64,000 nucleotides of DNA from Paulinella micropora. Taxonomy: Eukaryota; Cercozoa; Imbricatea; Euglyphida; Paulinellidae. Both the position numbers and the translations under genes were made by a program. The notes beneath the pieces were generated by a model. The model worked only from the letters and a program-made list of their open reading frames with translations. It did no database searches and had not been told where the DNA came from. Shown here in pieces: positions 37,148-47,919 of the stretch; the first letter of the stretch is position 1, and each line of letters begins with the position of its first letter. The stretch is taken from positions 1 to 64,000 of the forward strand of contig WBZZ01003322.1 in NCBI GenBank assembly GCA_019918135.1, given 5' to 3'.

Positions 37148-37747
37148 CCCGACAGCGTGCGCATCAGAGAAGTCCCGCCCAGCACGTGGGACGACGCAGT
37201 CGTTTTGCAGTCAGAAACATGCAGGGTTCTGCGTGTAGGTCAGGGGCTGGTGTGCAAGGAGGTACCGACCGGCGACGGAGCCAACAACGTAGTCGTCGAG
37301 GCTGCTATGCAGGCCCGCCTGCACAAGCTAGCGAACGGCGTTGTGCCGCCCGTCCTCGGCTTGCTTTGGTCCGAAAGCAGCTCGCGCGCGGGCGGAAGCT
37401 ACTGGCTGTGCATGCCGGACATGGGCGTGCCGCTGACTCATGCAAAGCTCCGGCTGCAAGAACTCGAGACAAAACCTGGCCTGGTGCAGGCACTGCGGCA
37501 GGCCCAGAGCCAAGTGGCCGCGTCTCTGCGTCGCATAAATTGCATTCTCAGCGACTGGGGCCTCCAGAACCTCTTGTGGGATGGCAAAAGTTGCCACCGC
37601 ATTGATTTTGACAACAGCAACATGGTCTTGCTGGCGCTAGTGGAAGTTCCGGACAGGCCGGCAGCAAGTGCCAAAGCCAGGGGTCCTGCCGCCGACGACG
37701 ACAGCGCGCGCCGAAGCCCCGCGGTGGGCGACGTGGTGGACTTTTAA
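37148..37747 (+). CDS. Small divergent kinase-like protein (viral segment)
   Basis: About 195 residues. VLRVGQGLVCKEVPTGD has a Lys in a beta-3-like position, WLCMPDMGVPL a hinge, INCILSDWGLQNLLWDG a reduced catalytic loop (D-x-G-x-x-N) and HRIDFDNSN a DFG-like Asp. The kinase fold is minimal, shorter than usual (250-300). The start is uncertain. With the split gene at 31.2-32.2 kb and the protein at 45.4-46.7 kb it makes up to three related kinase-like genes in this block. Confidence 0.5.
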   Translation, partial: PDSVRIREVPPSTWDDAVVLQSETCRVLRVGQGLVCKEVPTGDGANNVVVEAAMQARLHKLANGVVPPVLGLLWSESSSRAGGSYWLCMPDMGVPLTHAKLRLQELETKPGLVQALRQAQSQVAASLRRINCILSDWGLQNLLWDGKSCHRIDFDNSNMVLLALVEVPDRPAASAKARGPAADDDSARRSPAVGDVVDF

Positions 37748-37861
37748 AATCAATTTACTGCCTGGTGCCAGACGTGGGCCTGCTTTCATTACGGAGAGCC
37801 TCTGCACGCCATATTCCCTACTCTGAGCGGGGCAGAGATCGCCGCCCCCTTCCGCGAGACG

Positions 37862-38284
37862 GTGCTGGGGGCCTCGGAACCCGTCAGGAGTTGGAGCGCC
37901 CGTCTAGAAGCAGACTTGATTTTACGCAATCAGAAGGGGCCTTTCTTCTACTCCTTTGCCTACTTGACGCGGTGCGGGCTTGCTTGGCCCTCCTCCGACG
38001 CCGGCTCCACCCGCGCCTTGCTGCAAACGGGGCTGCTGGTTACCCAGGGGACCGACACCAGCAAGCTTGTCCTGGCAGATTCCGACCAGGCACTGCCCGC
38101 CAAGCTGGTGAGAACAATTTCGCGGCTCGCCAGGCCCGGCGAGCCAACAACACTGCGCCACGCTCGCCTTTGTTCTCTGCTCACGGAATTCACCACACTC
38201 GTGCTTACGACAATACTAGAGCCCCAGCCCGCTGGCGCGGGCTGGAAAAAAAAAGAAAAAAAAAGTGTTTCCGAGTCATCATAG
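37862..38284 (+). CDS. Hypothetical protein ending in the palindromic repeat
   Basis: From ATG at 37862, 140 residues, no recognised family. The C-terminal EPQPAGAGW is encoded by the GC palindrome CAGCCCGCTGGCGCGGGCTG at 38226-38245, which belongs to the same dispersed repeat found inside the RPB2 gene. The upstream part (37765-37861) may also be coding in another frame. Confidence 0.35.
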   Translation: MLGASEPVRSWSARLEADLILRNQKGPFFYSFAYLTRCGLAWPSSDAGSTRALLQTGLLVTQGTDTSKLVLADSDQALPAKLVRTISRLARPGEPTTLRHARLCSLLTEFTTLVLTTILEPQPAGAGWKKKEKKSVSESS

Positions 38285-38513
38285 TGTAGAAGGTTTTAAT
38301 AAAAGTTTTTTAGAAGGTTTTAATAAAAGTTTTTTTTTGTACTAACCCCCCCCCCTCTCCCTCCCTCTCCCTTCTTCCCCCGCGCCCCTCTTTCCCCCCC
38401 GCTCTCTTCTTTTTCTCCCCGATCCTCCCCCTATCTATCTCTCTCCCTTCTCTCCAAAGAAGCAAAAAATCATAAAACCACAGGAAGAAACAGATATCCA
38501 AAGTTGTCAAAGG
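38285..38513 (+). terminator. Duplicated polyadenylation-type signal and C-rich spacer
   Basis: The unit AGAAGGTTTTAATAAAAGTT occurs twice in a row (about 38288 and 38312), each with AATAAA, directly downstream of the 37.8 kb ORF. The rest is C/T-rich spacer before the primase gene. Confidence 0.5.
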
Positions 38514-40343
38514 ATGCAGACCCCAACACCGCAGCAGGCGAAACCTTGGGTCCTGGGCCATAGCTTGTACATGCACATCCAGGCCCTGCTGGCCACTGGC
38601 AGGCGTCGCGTGCAGGAGCAAAAGTTTGCCCCCAACTTTACACTCATGTCAGGCGGCCGCCTCCACCTCACGCTCCCCGAGCAGAAATTAATGGCCGGCT
38701 TGCTACGCAGGCTGGCGCGCAACCCCTACGCACACGTGTTCAACCGAATCGCCCTGGTCCAGGTCATACACAGCCCCTCTGCACTCATAGTCGATCTCGA
38801 CGCGCGGCAAACCCGGGAGCTCACGCCCAAGCGCTTTGGGGAATTCATGCAGCGCTTCCTCATCGTGCTGGCACGGCTCATTATCGCGCGTCTGGTCGCC
38901 GAGGGCAAGTCTGCGGCTGAGGCCTGGGCCGCCTGCACCGCGCACGTGCTGCAGAGTCACGGCCGCGTGGAAAAGTGGCAGAACCTGCCCAACACATCAG
39001 GCGGGGGCCGCCGCCGCCAGCTTAAGAGGTATGACAAACTTTCATACCACCTCGTCTTCCCCGGGCTGGTCCTAGGCTGGGCAGACGCCGGCTTGCTCAT
39101 GCGAGAGGCCACCGCCGAATTTGCGCGTCTCTATCCGTCCTTTGCGCAGGACCTCGACCTCTCCACGGTCGTGGACCTCTCAATCTATAAAAAGGGAGGG
39201 GAATGTGCCGCTATCCGTTCTGCGACAAGGCCGAACGCAAGCCCTGCGCCGGCTGCTTCCAGGCGGGCGCGCGCGATCTATCGCACTGCCCCTTTGGCGA
39301 ATCCTGTCACAACCCACCTATGCGCAGCGGCCTTTGCTCCCCTTTGCCCGCTACCGATTCCGCCCGGCAGGCGGCAGCTCCAGCTCCAGCTCCAGCTTGC
39401 CTCCCTCACTCTGTGACCCTTCGCTCGAATTCCTCGCGACAAGCCTCGTCTTCGACACCTGCGACAGAATGACAGACGAGGCCTTGGACACCTTTGTTCT
39501 TCAATCCAGCGTGGGCGAAACTGACGCTACCCGTCGGGGCCCCGCGTGGCAGGACTCCGACGCCACCGCGCGCTTCGGGGGGCGGGGCGCCGGCCCCAAC
39601 AGGCAGCGCCCCCCTGCTTCGGCTCGCCAGAAACAAACGCGCCCAGCCCCGACCGAGAGCAAGACCCCTAGTCCTGAGCACATAGCCCCGCGCGCGCCCC
39701 CCGAGCCTGTGCTGCGCGATAGAAAGGTTAGGGTAAGAAACCCTACTGTGCCGCGCCGTTCGGTAGGGCCTCTGATTTGGGGGGCACAAGTCGCGGGCCA
39801 GGTCCGTCGCGCGCCAGCCGCAGCGGCAGCGCCGGGTGAGGGCTTCGCCCTCACCCTCGGCGGGCCCCACCGATACACCCAGGACCAGATGAGCGCGATC
39901 CTGCGCGCGCACATTGTACCCTACTTGGGGCACGATGTCAAGATCGAAAACGTCGTTTGGAAGCCTTCGGGGTACATCACGTGCTACACGACCAAGAATA
40001 CCGCAGTTTGCCCTTTCCGCCACGCCGCGACGGGCAGCACTGAACCGCACCACTCGAATCGCTTGCTCGTGACTTTGGGCCAAACTGAACTAACCATCAC
40101 CTGTCTCAGCGGGCATTGCGCTCAGAATGTGTCCCGGGTGCGCTTCCTGCTGCCCCAAGCCACGCGCTACAAGCTCTGCCTCGCGCAGCCCCGTGCCCTA
40201 TCCCTCTCGCCGCCCCCTATTGCGACCGCAGCCGGTGACTCAGATCCTGCCTCTCCGTCCGAAGAAAAAGAAGAAAAGAAAATACCCTCGAATACAAACG
40301 AACAAGAAGTTGCTAACGCAGAGAACAAGCAGGATGCTCTAGG
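38514..40343 (+). pseudogene. Herpesvirus UL52-type primase region (viral segment)
   Basis: The ATG at 38514 (MQTPTPQQAKPWVLGHSLYM) opens an archaeo-eukaryotic primase core: SALIVDLDARQTRELTPKRF carries the catalytic hDhD motif, KLSYHLVFPG the S-x-H nucleotide-binding motif, and STVVDLSIYKKGG a third metal/active-site region. Further on, VCPFRHAATGSTEPHHSNRL and ITCLSGHCAQN form the zinc-binding C-terminal module typical of UL52-like primases. The enzyme makes RNA primers in viral replication. It lies just before the UL9-type helicase, as expected for a replication unit. The copy does not look fully intact. Confidence 0.7.
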
Positions 40344-41001
40344 TACATACCCTCCCCCCGCGGAGAGGGGCAGCTGTGCGTTCCGATTCGTTTTGTGTTG
40401 TTCGTTTATATCCGAGGGCCTGCATCGTCCACAGAATCCAAGCACGCCTTTTCCCCTTTTGTTTTGCCTTTTGCCCTCCCCCGTGCATACTTTTCCTATT
40501 TATGTGTATGCAGGTGATCGTAAGGGCGCCCGGGGGTCTTTGGGTAGGGGTGCACAGGTCATACCCCCCCGGGGGGGGGGGGTTATTACCCCCTCTCTTC
40601 CTCTTTTCCCTTTGAGATGCAAGAATGACTCACAGGAGTGTTTGCCCCCTGGGGCCCTATTGCCACCGGGTGTGTGAGTATAGGGCCGGGTTTTTTGGGT
40701 GGCTGGTGGGGGGCTGCTGGTGGGGGGTGGGGGTAAATTGGCAATGGGTGTGTGTTCAGCCCTTATCGAAAAAAATTCCTGCCACCCCCCTCCTATTATG
40801 TACGTGCAAAAAAAAATGCTTTGAAATTATAGGGAGTGGCCACCCACACCCCGGGTGGGGCCATGCGGATAGAAAATGGAAACGGCCCCCGACAGGCCTA
40901 TCAACAGTTCTAGTATATTATTTTCGAATGACCACCTCCGACCCCTCTTTTTGCACACACCCCACACCACAATTTATGGCCCCCCCCTCACATGTGTGTA
41001 G
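40344..41001 (+). other. Non-coding, intron-like stretch between primase and helicase genes
   Basis: Starts with GTACATA after coding-like sequence and ends with a C-rich tract and TGTGTAG before an acidic coding-like stretch. It has G and C homopolymers and no coding character. It may be an intron of the kind some endogenous large viruses carry, or a plain intergenic spacer. Confidence 0.35.
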
Positions 41002-44000
41002 GAGGCGCACAGCTCAGCGGGAGAGAGCGAGAGCGATGAAGAAGACGATGACGAAGAGGGAGAAGGTGATGATGATGTCGACCCCAGCGAGCTGCATGAG
41101 AGGAATTGGGTCGGGCCACTGGCTGCGCGAGTCGCCGCGGTGCTCAAGTACATGGAGTGCTGCATAGTACAGCCGGTGTCTCCTATGCTGGAAGATCCGA
41201 AGCAAATGGAAGAGCCCCAGAACTACCCGGCGATCAAGCGGTTTACAGCGACCCTGGGGCCAACTCGTCGTGCGTCCTGTCATACGCCAAGCGAGAGCCC
41301 GACAGGTATACGGAAGAGGCGCAGGTGCAGATTTCGGTCGATCGATGACGATACTTCGGAAATCTGGCTGGTTGCGCACTGTAATCTGTGCGATTCCAAG
41401 CGCGCACAGGGAGAGGAAGAACCTGAGCGGCGGGTGGGCCGGCTCTTGAACTATTATTCGGGCAAAGGAGAGGAAAAAGAAGGAACCGGGGGTGCAAAGC
41501 TTTGGTCCATAGTAGACGAACTACGGACCAGGAGGCTCAGGGAAGTTCTGAAGAACAAGCTGCAACTGAAGGCACTGGAGCTGGTGTGGGGTAGCAGCCC
41601 GACGCAGCGCTGGCCGGCATGGGAGACGCAAGGGCTCTGTTCGAGCGACGATTGTGAGTCTCAGTGAATAGAGGTTCACAAGACAGATTTATGGTGGACC
41701 TGTGCGTGCCTGGGTGGTACCTGGAAGAGCTTAGGCGGGTTGCGGGTGACCCGGAACGGGGGGATGCAGGACGGCTACGGCTGCATAGGCGTGCTGGATG
41801 GGCTGCGCAAAGCCGACGAGAAATGGGCCCCCTTTGTGAAGGTGCGCGAGGACGTGGCTTCGGAGTGGGCGCAGCCGTTCACGCTCAGCGACGATTACTC
41901 GATCATGCTACTGCAAGAGTCGTTGGGCGCGGGCAAGACGACTCAAGAGAGGAACCTAGTGGAGGCGGTGCTGACGCGCAAGAAGCCGGGCGCGTGGCCC
42001 CCGAGATGTACGAGGTGCTGCTGCGATGGCTGAAAAAGTGGGAGAAGGACCTGGGCCCGGAGGTCACCCCTACGTTCCTGATCTTGGCTAGCCGCCGAAC
42101 CTTCTGCGAATCGCAGGCACATGCGTTCAGAGACTACAAATTTAGCTTTAAGCCGCTGGACGCGCTGGGCAGCGAGCGGGGGATATGGACGTTTGAAAGC
42201 TTGCATTCGCTGGGCGAAATAAGGGGGCTAAGACAGGGCGGCGTAGCGTACAACATCTTGCTGCTGGACGAGTGCGAGAGTTTGCTGTACCAAGCTACGC
42301 AAGGCTTAAACACTGAAAAGGACCTAGTTAATCTGCTGACGCTGGAGATACTCGTCCGGGAAGCGGACAAGATTATTTGCCTGGACGCGTTCATGACCCC
42401 CCGCACGCTCGAAGTGCTGCATGCCATGCGGCAGGGGCCGGGGGTGGCGGGCGCGCCTGCGCAAGCTAGGGACTGCAGTACGTACCTGCGCTGCAGCAGC
42501 TTTCGCAAGCAAAGCAATCGGCATTACTTTACGCACAAGAGCCGGCAGAGCATCGTGCGGAAGATCGAGATAGACCTACTAAGCGGGAAAAAAGTGATGG
42601 TAGCGGTGGGGAACCGGGCGGCGGGGGAGAGGCTGAGCGAAGATCTGATGCGGAGGGTGCGCAACCGGAAAATGCGTTGCTATTTCGGGGCGCGGAGCAA
42701 GAAGTTTCTAAGACGCGATTTGGGAGAGAGCTACGCGAGTGACTTCAAGAGTGACCTCTATGTGTGCTTATCTTGCACTCTGACTTTTGGAGTGAGCTTC
42801 GCAGAGCCCCCCGGCGTGAGCGAGTTCCATTTCCACGCGCTGTATTTGCTGCTGGACAACAACCAAATTCTGGCACGGGACTATGCGCAGATGAGTGGGC
42901 GGGCGCGCAATGTGCATGAAATGCACGTATATTTCAAGACGCCCTTTGTGTCCACCAACGCGCCGCTGACACTGAGAGATGTCGAGGCTTCGCTCGTGCA
43001 TAAGGTAAATGCCGAGAAAGGCAAGCCAGGAGGCGGGATCGCTTTCCAACACAGATTCCGGGTTGGCATGGACCGGATGGGGCGATTAATTCCCGTGCGC
43101 GACTGGAACTTCATCTCGGTGGCATACGCGACCCTGGAAAGAAACCTGTCTATGTATAGGGCCAAAGATACCTTCTGTTATTACCTGTGGCGCATGGGCT
43201 GCGACAACCTCGTCAGAGTGGACTATGCGGCCACGGAGCTGCCCCCGGCCGAGGAATGGCACCAGTGGCCCGGCGGAGTTACGGAGGAAATCCACGAGGA
43301 ACGGAACGAGGAAGCGGACAAGGCCCGCGAGGAGCGACAGGAGGCCAAGAGAACAGCCGTCAAGCAGATGGAGCAGGCGGCGACGCTTATGAGCGACGAG
43401 GAACTGCGCAGAGAGATAAAGTTACAGGAGGAGAGGGGAGATGAAGACAAACCCGTCGCCGGGCTGGTTACGGGTACGACGCCCCTACGTGACGGGACCT
43501 CCGGGCGGTCGGCGTTGGATCGGGTGCCGTATCTGAAATTGCTGCTAAGACACCCGTCGGCAAGGGCTGAGCTGAACTACGCGACGGCGTGCCGACTCGC
43601 GGCGCAGAAGCGGCTGCTAGGACTGTTGGGCACCTGGTGTCTGTATAGCGGGCGGCCCGAGACCTTCCTGGCGTGGGCGCAGGGACAATTTGCGGGGCTT
43701 AGCGAAATCCCCCTTTTGTCTGTGCAAAGGAGCAGAAACTCCACGGCCCGTGTGATTTTCCTCGAAGCCCTTGCAATTCTGTTGCTGGATGGTCCTCAGT
43801 TGAGAAAGGGCGAGGCTGGCCCTAGCCAGAAACCTATGGATAGACTGCTGGGCGGCGCAGAGATCTCGTGGGGGACGGTGGTTGCCAAACAGCGGCAGCT
43901 GGAGTCTTTGTTTAGGGACGGGCACGCGCTGTGGACAAAGTCACACGGGCTTGAGATTAGGCGGAACACCCTGAACCGATTGACCCGTGAGCCGGTGGCC

Positions 44001-44560
44001 GACGACGCAGAGGATGGGCTGACAGCGGCAGCTCTGTCGCCCCATGCCTGCCGGGGCTTGCTCGCGCAGTTTTTCAAGATATGTCTGCGGTCAAGCTTCG
44101 AAAGATTAGAGAACCCCGACGGCGATCGATTACGGCGCAGAAATGCGCAGGGCACGAAGCATTCTATCTATCGCGTGGTGTTGTTCAAAGGGGTCAAGTT
44201 GTCTGGGAGCAATACCCGCGTTGACCCACCCCCCTGCCCATCCCCCGGCGGAGGCGTGGGCGGGCACGTCGTGAGGAAGAGGACGAGAGTGAGAACGAGA
44301 ACGAGAACGAGGAGAGGGGGAGCATGGGGAGCAGGGGGGGCAGGGGGAGCAGGGGGGGTTCGGGGGGCAGCATGCCCCCCTGCAGCATGGACCCGGGAGC
44401 ATAGACCCCCTGCGGCTGATTCACGAGGTCGCAGAGGACCCGACCCTGTTGACGGACCCCAGCTGGCTCGCCGACGACGGGCAGGGAGGGGGGGAGAGCA
44501 GGGAGAGCAGGGGGCGACGGGGGGGACCGAGAGCCCGCTGAGCAGCAGCAGCAGATTGGC
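41002..44560 (+). pseudogene. UL9-type origin-binding SF2 helicase region (viral segment)
   Basis: After an acidic start (GESESDEEDDDEEGEGDDD), the region contains Walker A in LLQESLGAGKTTQERN, motif Ia-like LILASRRTFCESQAHAF, motif II in NILLLDECESLLYQ, the helicase motif III region ADKIICLDAFMT, KKVMVAVGNRAAGERL, CLSCTLTFGVSFAE (motif V) and DYAQMSGRARN (motif VI). This succession matches the Herpes_ori_bp family of replication-origin-binding helicases. In herpesviruses the protein opens the origin and recruits primase and polymerase. The tail is Arg/Gly-rich with the dispersed palindrome around 44.33-44.40 kb. Not fully intact. Confidence 0.72.
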
Positions 44561-44575
44561 CTCGAGGTTTATCTG

Positions 44576-45247
44576 TTGGGCACTATCTGGCAAGAACGAA
44601 AAAAGCTGGTGTGTTCTTTGTGGCTGTTGTCTATCTATTGGACCGGAGGTCGGATAGCTTGCGCCCGCCCGCAGTCTTGCCGGAGCTACTTTGAAGAATC
44701 TATTCGGCCGGGGCTAGGCAGGCTGTGGTTGCTAGCTCTGCAGGGGTACGACCGCCTGGTCCAGAGGCTCCCGACGGAGCTGCCCAGCCGGTCGGCGGCC
44801 AGGTCGTCTCTGCAAGAAAGCTGTCGTGATGAGTACGAATTGCTGCAGCAGGTAGACGAGGCTAGGCTCGCCGCCGCCCCCGACGACGACGACGTGCTGG
44901 CCGGGCTGAGATTTCAGCCAGGCGCGCTCGAGCCATGGGCCCAACTACTAACGCGAGCGACACTGGACACACCTGCCCCGGAGTTGCTGCGCTGTTCTCG
45001 TACCCTGGCGGAGGAGGCCCGGCTTTGTGTAAAAGAGGCGCTGGATCTCTGGGCGGAGGTGGCGGCGTTCGCGCGCCGGAGTTGTCGGTGGGACATGCCG
45101 GAGCTCTTGCTACCGCCGGACTGGCAGTGGAGTAGCACGGAGCACTTGGCCGAACCCTTGTCCAGGTGGCTGCAGCGGACCTGGCTTGCGCACGAGCTTG
45201 CCCAATTCGCGGCGGCCGCTAAAAGGATACTAGCGCGTTGTGTTTAA
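44576..45247 (+). CDS. Hypothetical helical protein downstream of the UL9-type gene
   Basis: About 223 residues without ATG at the track start; the coding signal is clear from LGRLWLLALQGYDRLVQRLP to the end. Leu/Ala/Glu-rich helices; no recognised motif. It might be the C-terminal part of the helicase gene or a separate replication accessory gene. Confidence 0.4.
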   Translation: MGTIWQERKKLVCSLWLLSIYWTGGRIACARPQSCRSYFEESIRPGLGRLWLLALQGYDRLVQRLPTELPSRSAARSSLQESCRDEYELLQQVDEARLAAAPDDDDVLAGLRFQPGALEPWAQLLTRATLDTPAPELLRCSRTLAEEARLCVKEALDLWAEVAAFARRSCRWDMPELLLPPDWQWSSTEHLAEPLSRWLQRTWLAHELAQFAAAAKRILARCV

Positions 45248-45352
45248 AGAGGGGGGGGGGGGGGGCGGGGGGGAGGCTGTAGAGTCCTCGCAGGGGCTCT
45301 CGGCAGAGTATGACTTGTAGCCAAAACAGGATAAAGTCGTAGCTTGCAGTGT

Positions 45353-45643
45353 TCAGGCCACCCCGTTTTCCGAGAACTGCACGGTTAGCTGTCCGGCGGC
45401 GCCGCAGGTTTTGTTTTCGCAAAGTAGGGTGCAGCAACCCCGATCCAGCAGTTTTTGAGACGGAGTGATTCCCGCGGGTAAGACGTAGGCCAGCCCCTCC
45501 AGCCTTTGGGCTAGCGTCTCCAGCCAGTGAACCTTGTGCAACCTCTGCGCAAAAAACGAGTCATACCAGCGTGCCAAGGCGCGGACCAGGCCGCCCAGTA
45601 GAATCTCGGCCTGTTCTGGCGAGGGAAGCTCGCTAGCAGCAGC

Positions 45644-45680
<37 letters not shown>

Positions 45681-46705
45681 CACGGCGTGGCTAGGCGACT
45701 GGAGGTGGGCTGTCGCAGTTGCAAGAGTACATCCGCCATTCTCCGCTGCGCGACCTGTTGCGCGGAGCGAGCAAAGCTGTGAACAAGAAAGGCGTCCAGC
45801 GGGGCGTCCAGCGGGGGTAGTCCACAAGCTGTGACAAAGAGCACCCAGGCATTAGCAAACGCGACCAACAGCCTGGCATTAGAGCTCCGGCTTGGGGTCT
45901 GCTTGCTCTGGCTCATGGTGTCCAAGTCCACTTGCACCAGTCTATCTAAGAGGCAGCCATTAAACAAGACTGTTTGTTTGTCGTAGTCAAGCACAAAACT
46001 TTCGGGCCCCAATGCCAGGCACAGACACACGCGCTTTTGGAGATAGTCTAGCACCCGGTCGCAGCTCTGTGTGTATTGTCGGAGCACCCAGGGGAGATCC
46101 GCGTCCAGCCCCGGCCGGAACATTAAGGGCAGGGTCGGGCCCACGTACTGCTGAACCAAGAGTGAGGGCGAATTTATGCCAACCCCGACTGCGTCCTGCG
46201 AGGCACAGAATAGGTCGAGGGGCGCGGGCGTGCCTAGCTCGAGGTACTCTCTGTACAGCAAGAGAGCCTGCGCCAAAGCCTCGGACAGCCCCTCGGTTTC
46301 CCGGTACACCAACCGGGCTTCACCGGACGCCGACTCCCATGGGTCCACAAGCCAACGTTTGCAGTACACCGCAGGCTGTAGCTGCACAGCCCCCGGCCGG
46401 CTACGCCAGTCGGGGGGCAGCTGGCTAGTGCAGCAGTTTAGATTGCCAGCCTGTTCTCTGGTATGAGTCCAATTACAGCAGCCACGAAGCTTAGAAACCA
46501 AGTAGGCAGCAGCTTCGCGGGACCTTGTCATGTGAGGGCGGGATTTGGTGTCGCCCACTCTTGCTGGAGCCGTCTGTCCACGGGGGAGAGGGAAACGACC
46601 CTGCAGAACCTCTTCTTTGGACAGTTCATGCAAGAGCTTATCTAGCCCCGCCTGCTGCCAGAACTCGACTAATCTATCTGCCAGCACGGGTCGACAAAAA
46701 CTCAT
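45353..46705 (-). CDS. 450-residue protein with weak kinase-like features (viral segment)
   Basis: From ATG at 46705 (MSFCRPVLADRLVEFWQQAG). The middle contains LLVQQYVGPTLPLM, then CDRVLDYLQKRVCLCLALGP with ESFVLD, and VQVDLDTMSQ. This order (hinge-like segment, a G-P-E-S-F block, then V-D-L-D) is the pattern seen in the other kinase-like genes here, but the catalytic Asp-Lys pair is not evident, so it may be a pseudokinase or unrelated. It contains a poly-Thr run encoded by a TAG/AGT microsatellite (45640-45681). Convergent with the gene at 44.6-45.2 kb. Confidence 0.4.
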
Positions 46706-46839
46706 TGCACAGCAAGGAGGCTCTTTCTTTTTCCTTTGAGGAACAGTACCAGGCTGGGGAGGTGGACAGGAAAAGGGGGAGGAAGAGGGGGGGAGGGGGG
46801 GGGGGAGAGAGAGCGTACGGTCTGCCAGCCCCCCGGGCT

Positions 46840-47860
46840 ATTGCGACCGTGGAAGAATCAGGGTCCTTGGCTCTAGTGTTTCTGGAGGAAGAATTTAAGC
46901 TCAATCGCGGGGCGGTAGAAAGCCTGCGCTATTTTGTGTTGTACGCGGCGCCCAAACAGGTGGCCAAGCTGTCGGCGCAGTTGCGGTTGCGACAGGTGGA
47001 TGAAAAGGAGTTTGAGCGTCTGCGCAAAAAGAGAAATCAAGGCAGTGCGCTGCGTAATGCTTTGGGTCCCTGGCTAGAGGCGCAGGCCCAGGCCAGGCCG
47101 AGGGCGGCGGCGCGAGGCTGTGTGTGCCCAGGTTAGTAACGATACCCCCGCGCATGACGACGACGGACTCGGGGAAGCGTTACGTACTGAAGCTGGGCGT
47201 CGAATTTGCCGGTTTCGAGGACCCCAGCGGATGCTTTGAACAGGTGTGCGAAATGGGCGGGACGTGGTCGGCAGGTCTGCTGGCGCGGGTGACCTGGTCT
47301 CTGTTCGAGTGTCAGCGCCCCGGCCGCGCCCTGACGGAGGTGCCGGCTGAACCGGCGAGTTGTTTCCACCCCCAGAAGTAATTCGCCTGTTGTCGCTGCC
47401 TTGGCAAGTGAACTTGCCACCCCCCAGCGCGCTGCGGAGCTGGGCCGAGAGCGAGCGCTGGCTGCGTCTTCACGCGGGCGACCACTTGCAGCGCACGCTG
47501 GCGGGGATGGAGATAGGTTCGTGGGTGCCGTTCGTTCTGCTGGACGGCGTGTGCTGGGCGCTGGAGGGGCGCGAGACCCCCCCCTTGGACCATGCGTTAA
47601 TCCGTCAATGGGACAGGCGAAACAACGCCATCAGCGGGCGTGCACCCGACATCCCTCTGTCGTACTTCCCAGCTGGGGCAGCAGCCAGGCCAGGTAGTTC
47701 GAGAAGTTTACAAGATTTATGCGGGGGCCAGCACCCCGGGCGGGACCAGGCGTCGAGCCGTGGCGTGGCGTACGGGGCAAGCCGACAAGACGGAAAGAAC
47801 CAACGCCAGCGGCTCCGGGGGCGCCGACTGTCCGTTGGCACCGGCTGAGCATCTTAGAGG
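46840..47860 (+). pseudogene. Unassigned coding-like region upstream of the RPB2-like gene
   Basis: Several overlapping open stretches, for example SLALVFLEEEFKLNRGAVES, MTTTDSGKRYVLKLGVEFAG and EVIRLLSLPWQVNLPPPSAL, show coding-like composition. They may be one or two small genes or the start of the RPB2 gene. No motif is recognised. Confidence 0.35.
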
Positions 47861-47919
47861 GCGGCGACAGCAGCCCCCGAGGAGACAGACACGGCCTCCT
47901 CGGGGGGGGGGGGCGCCGG

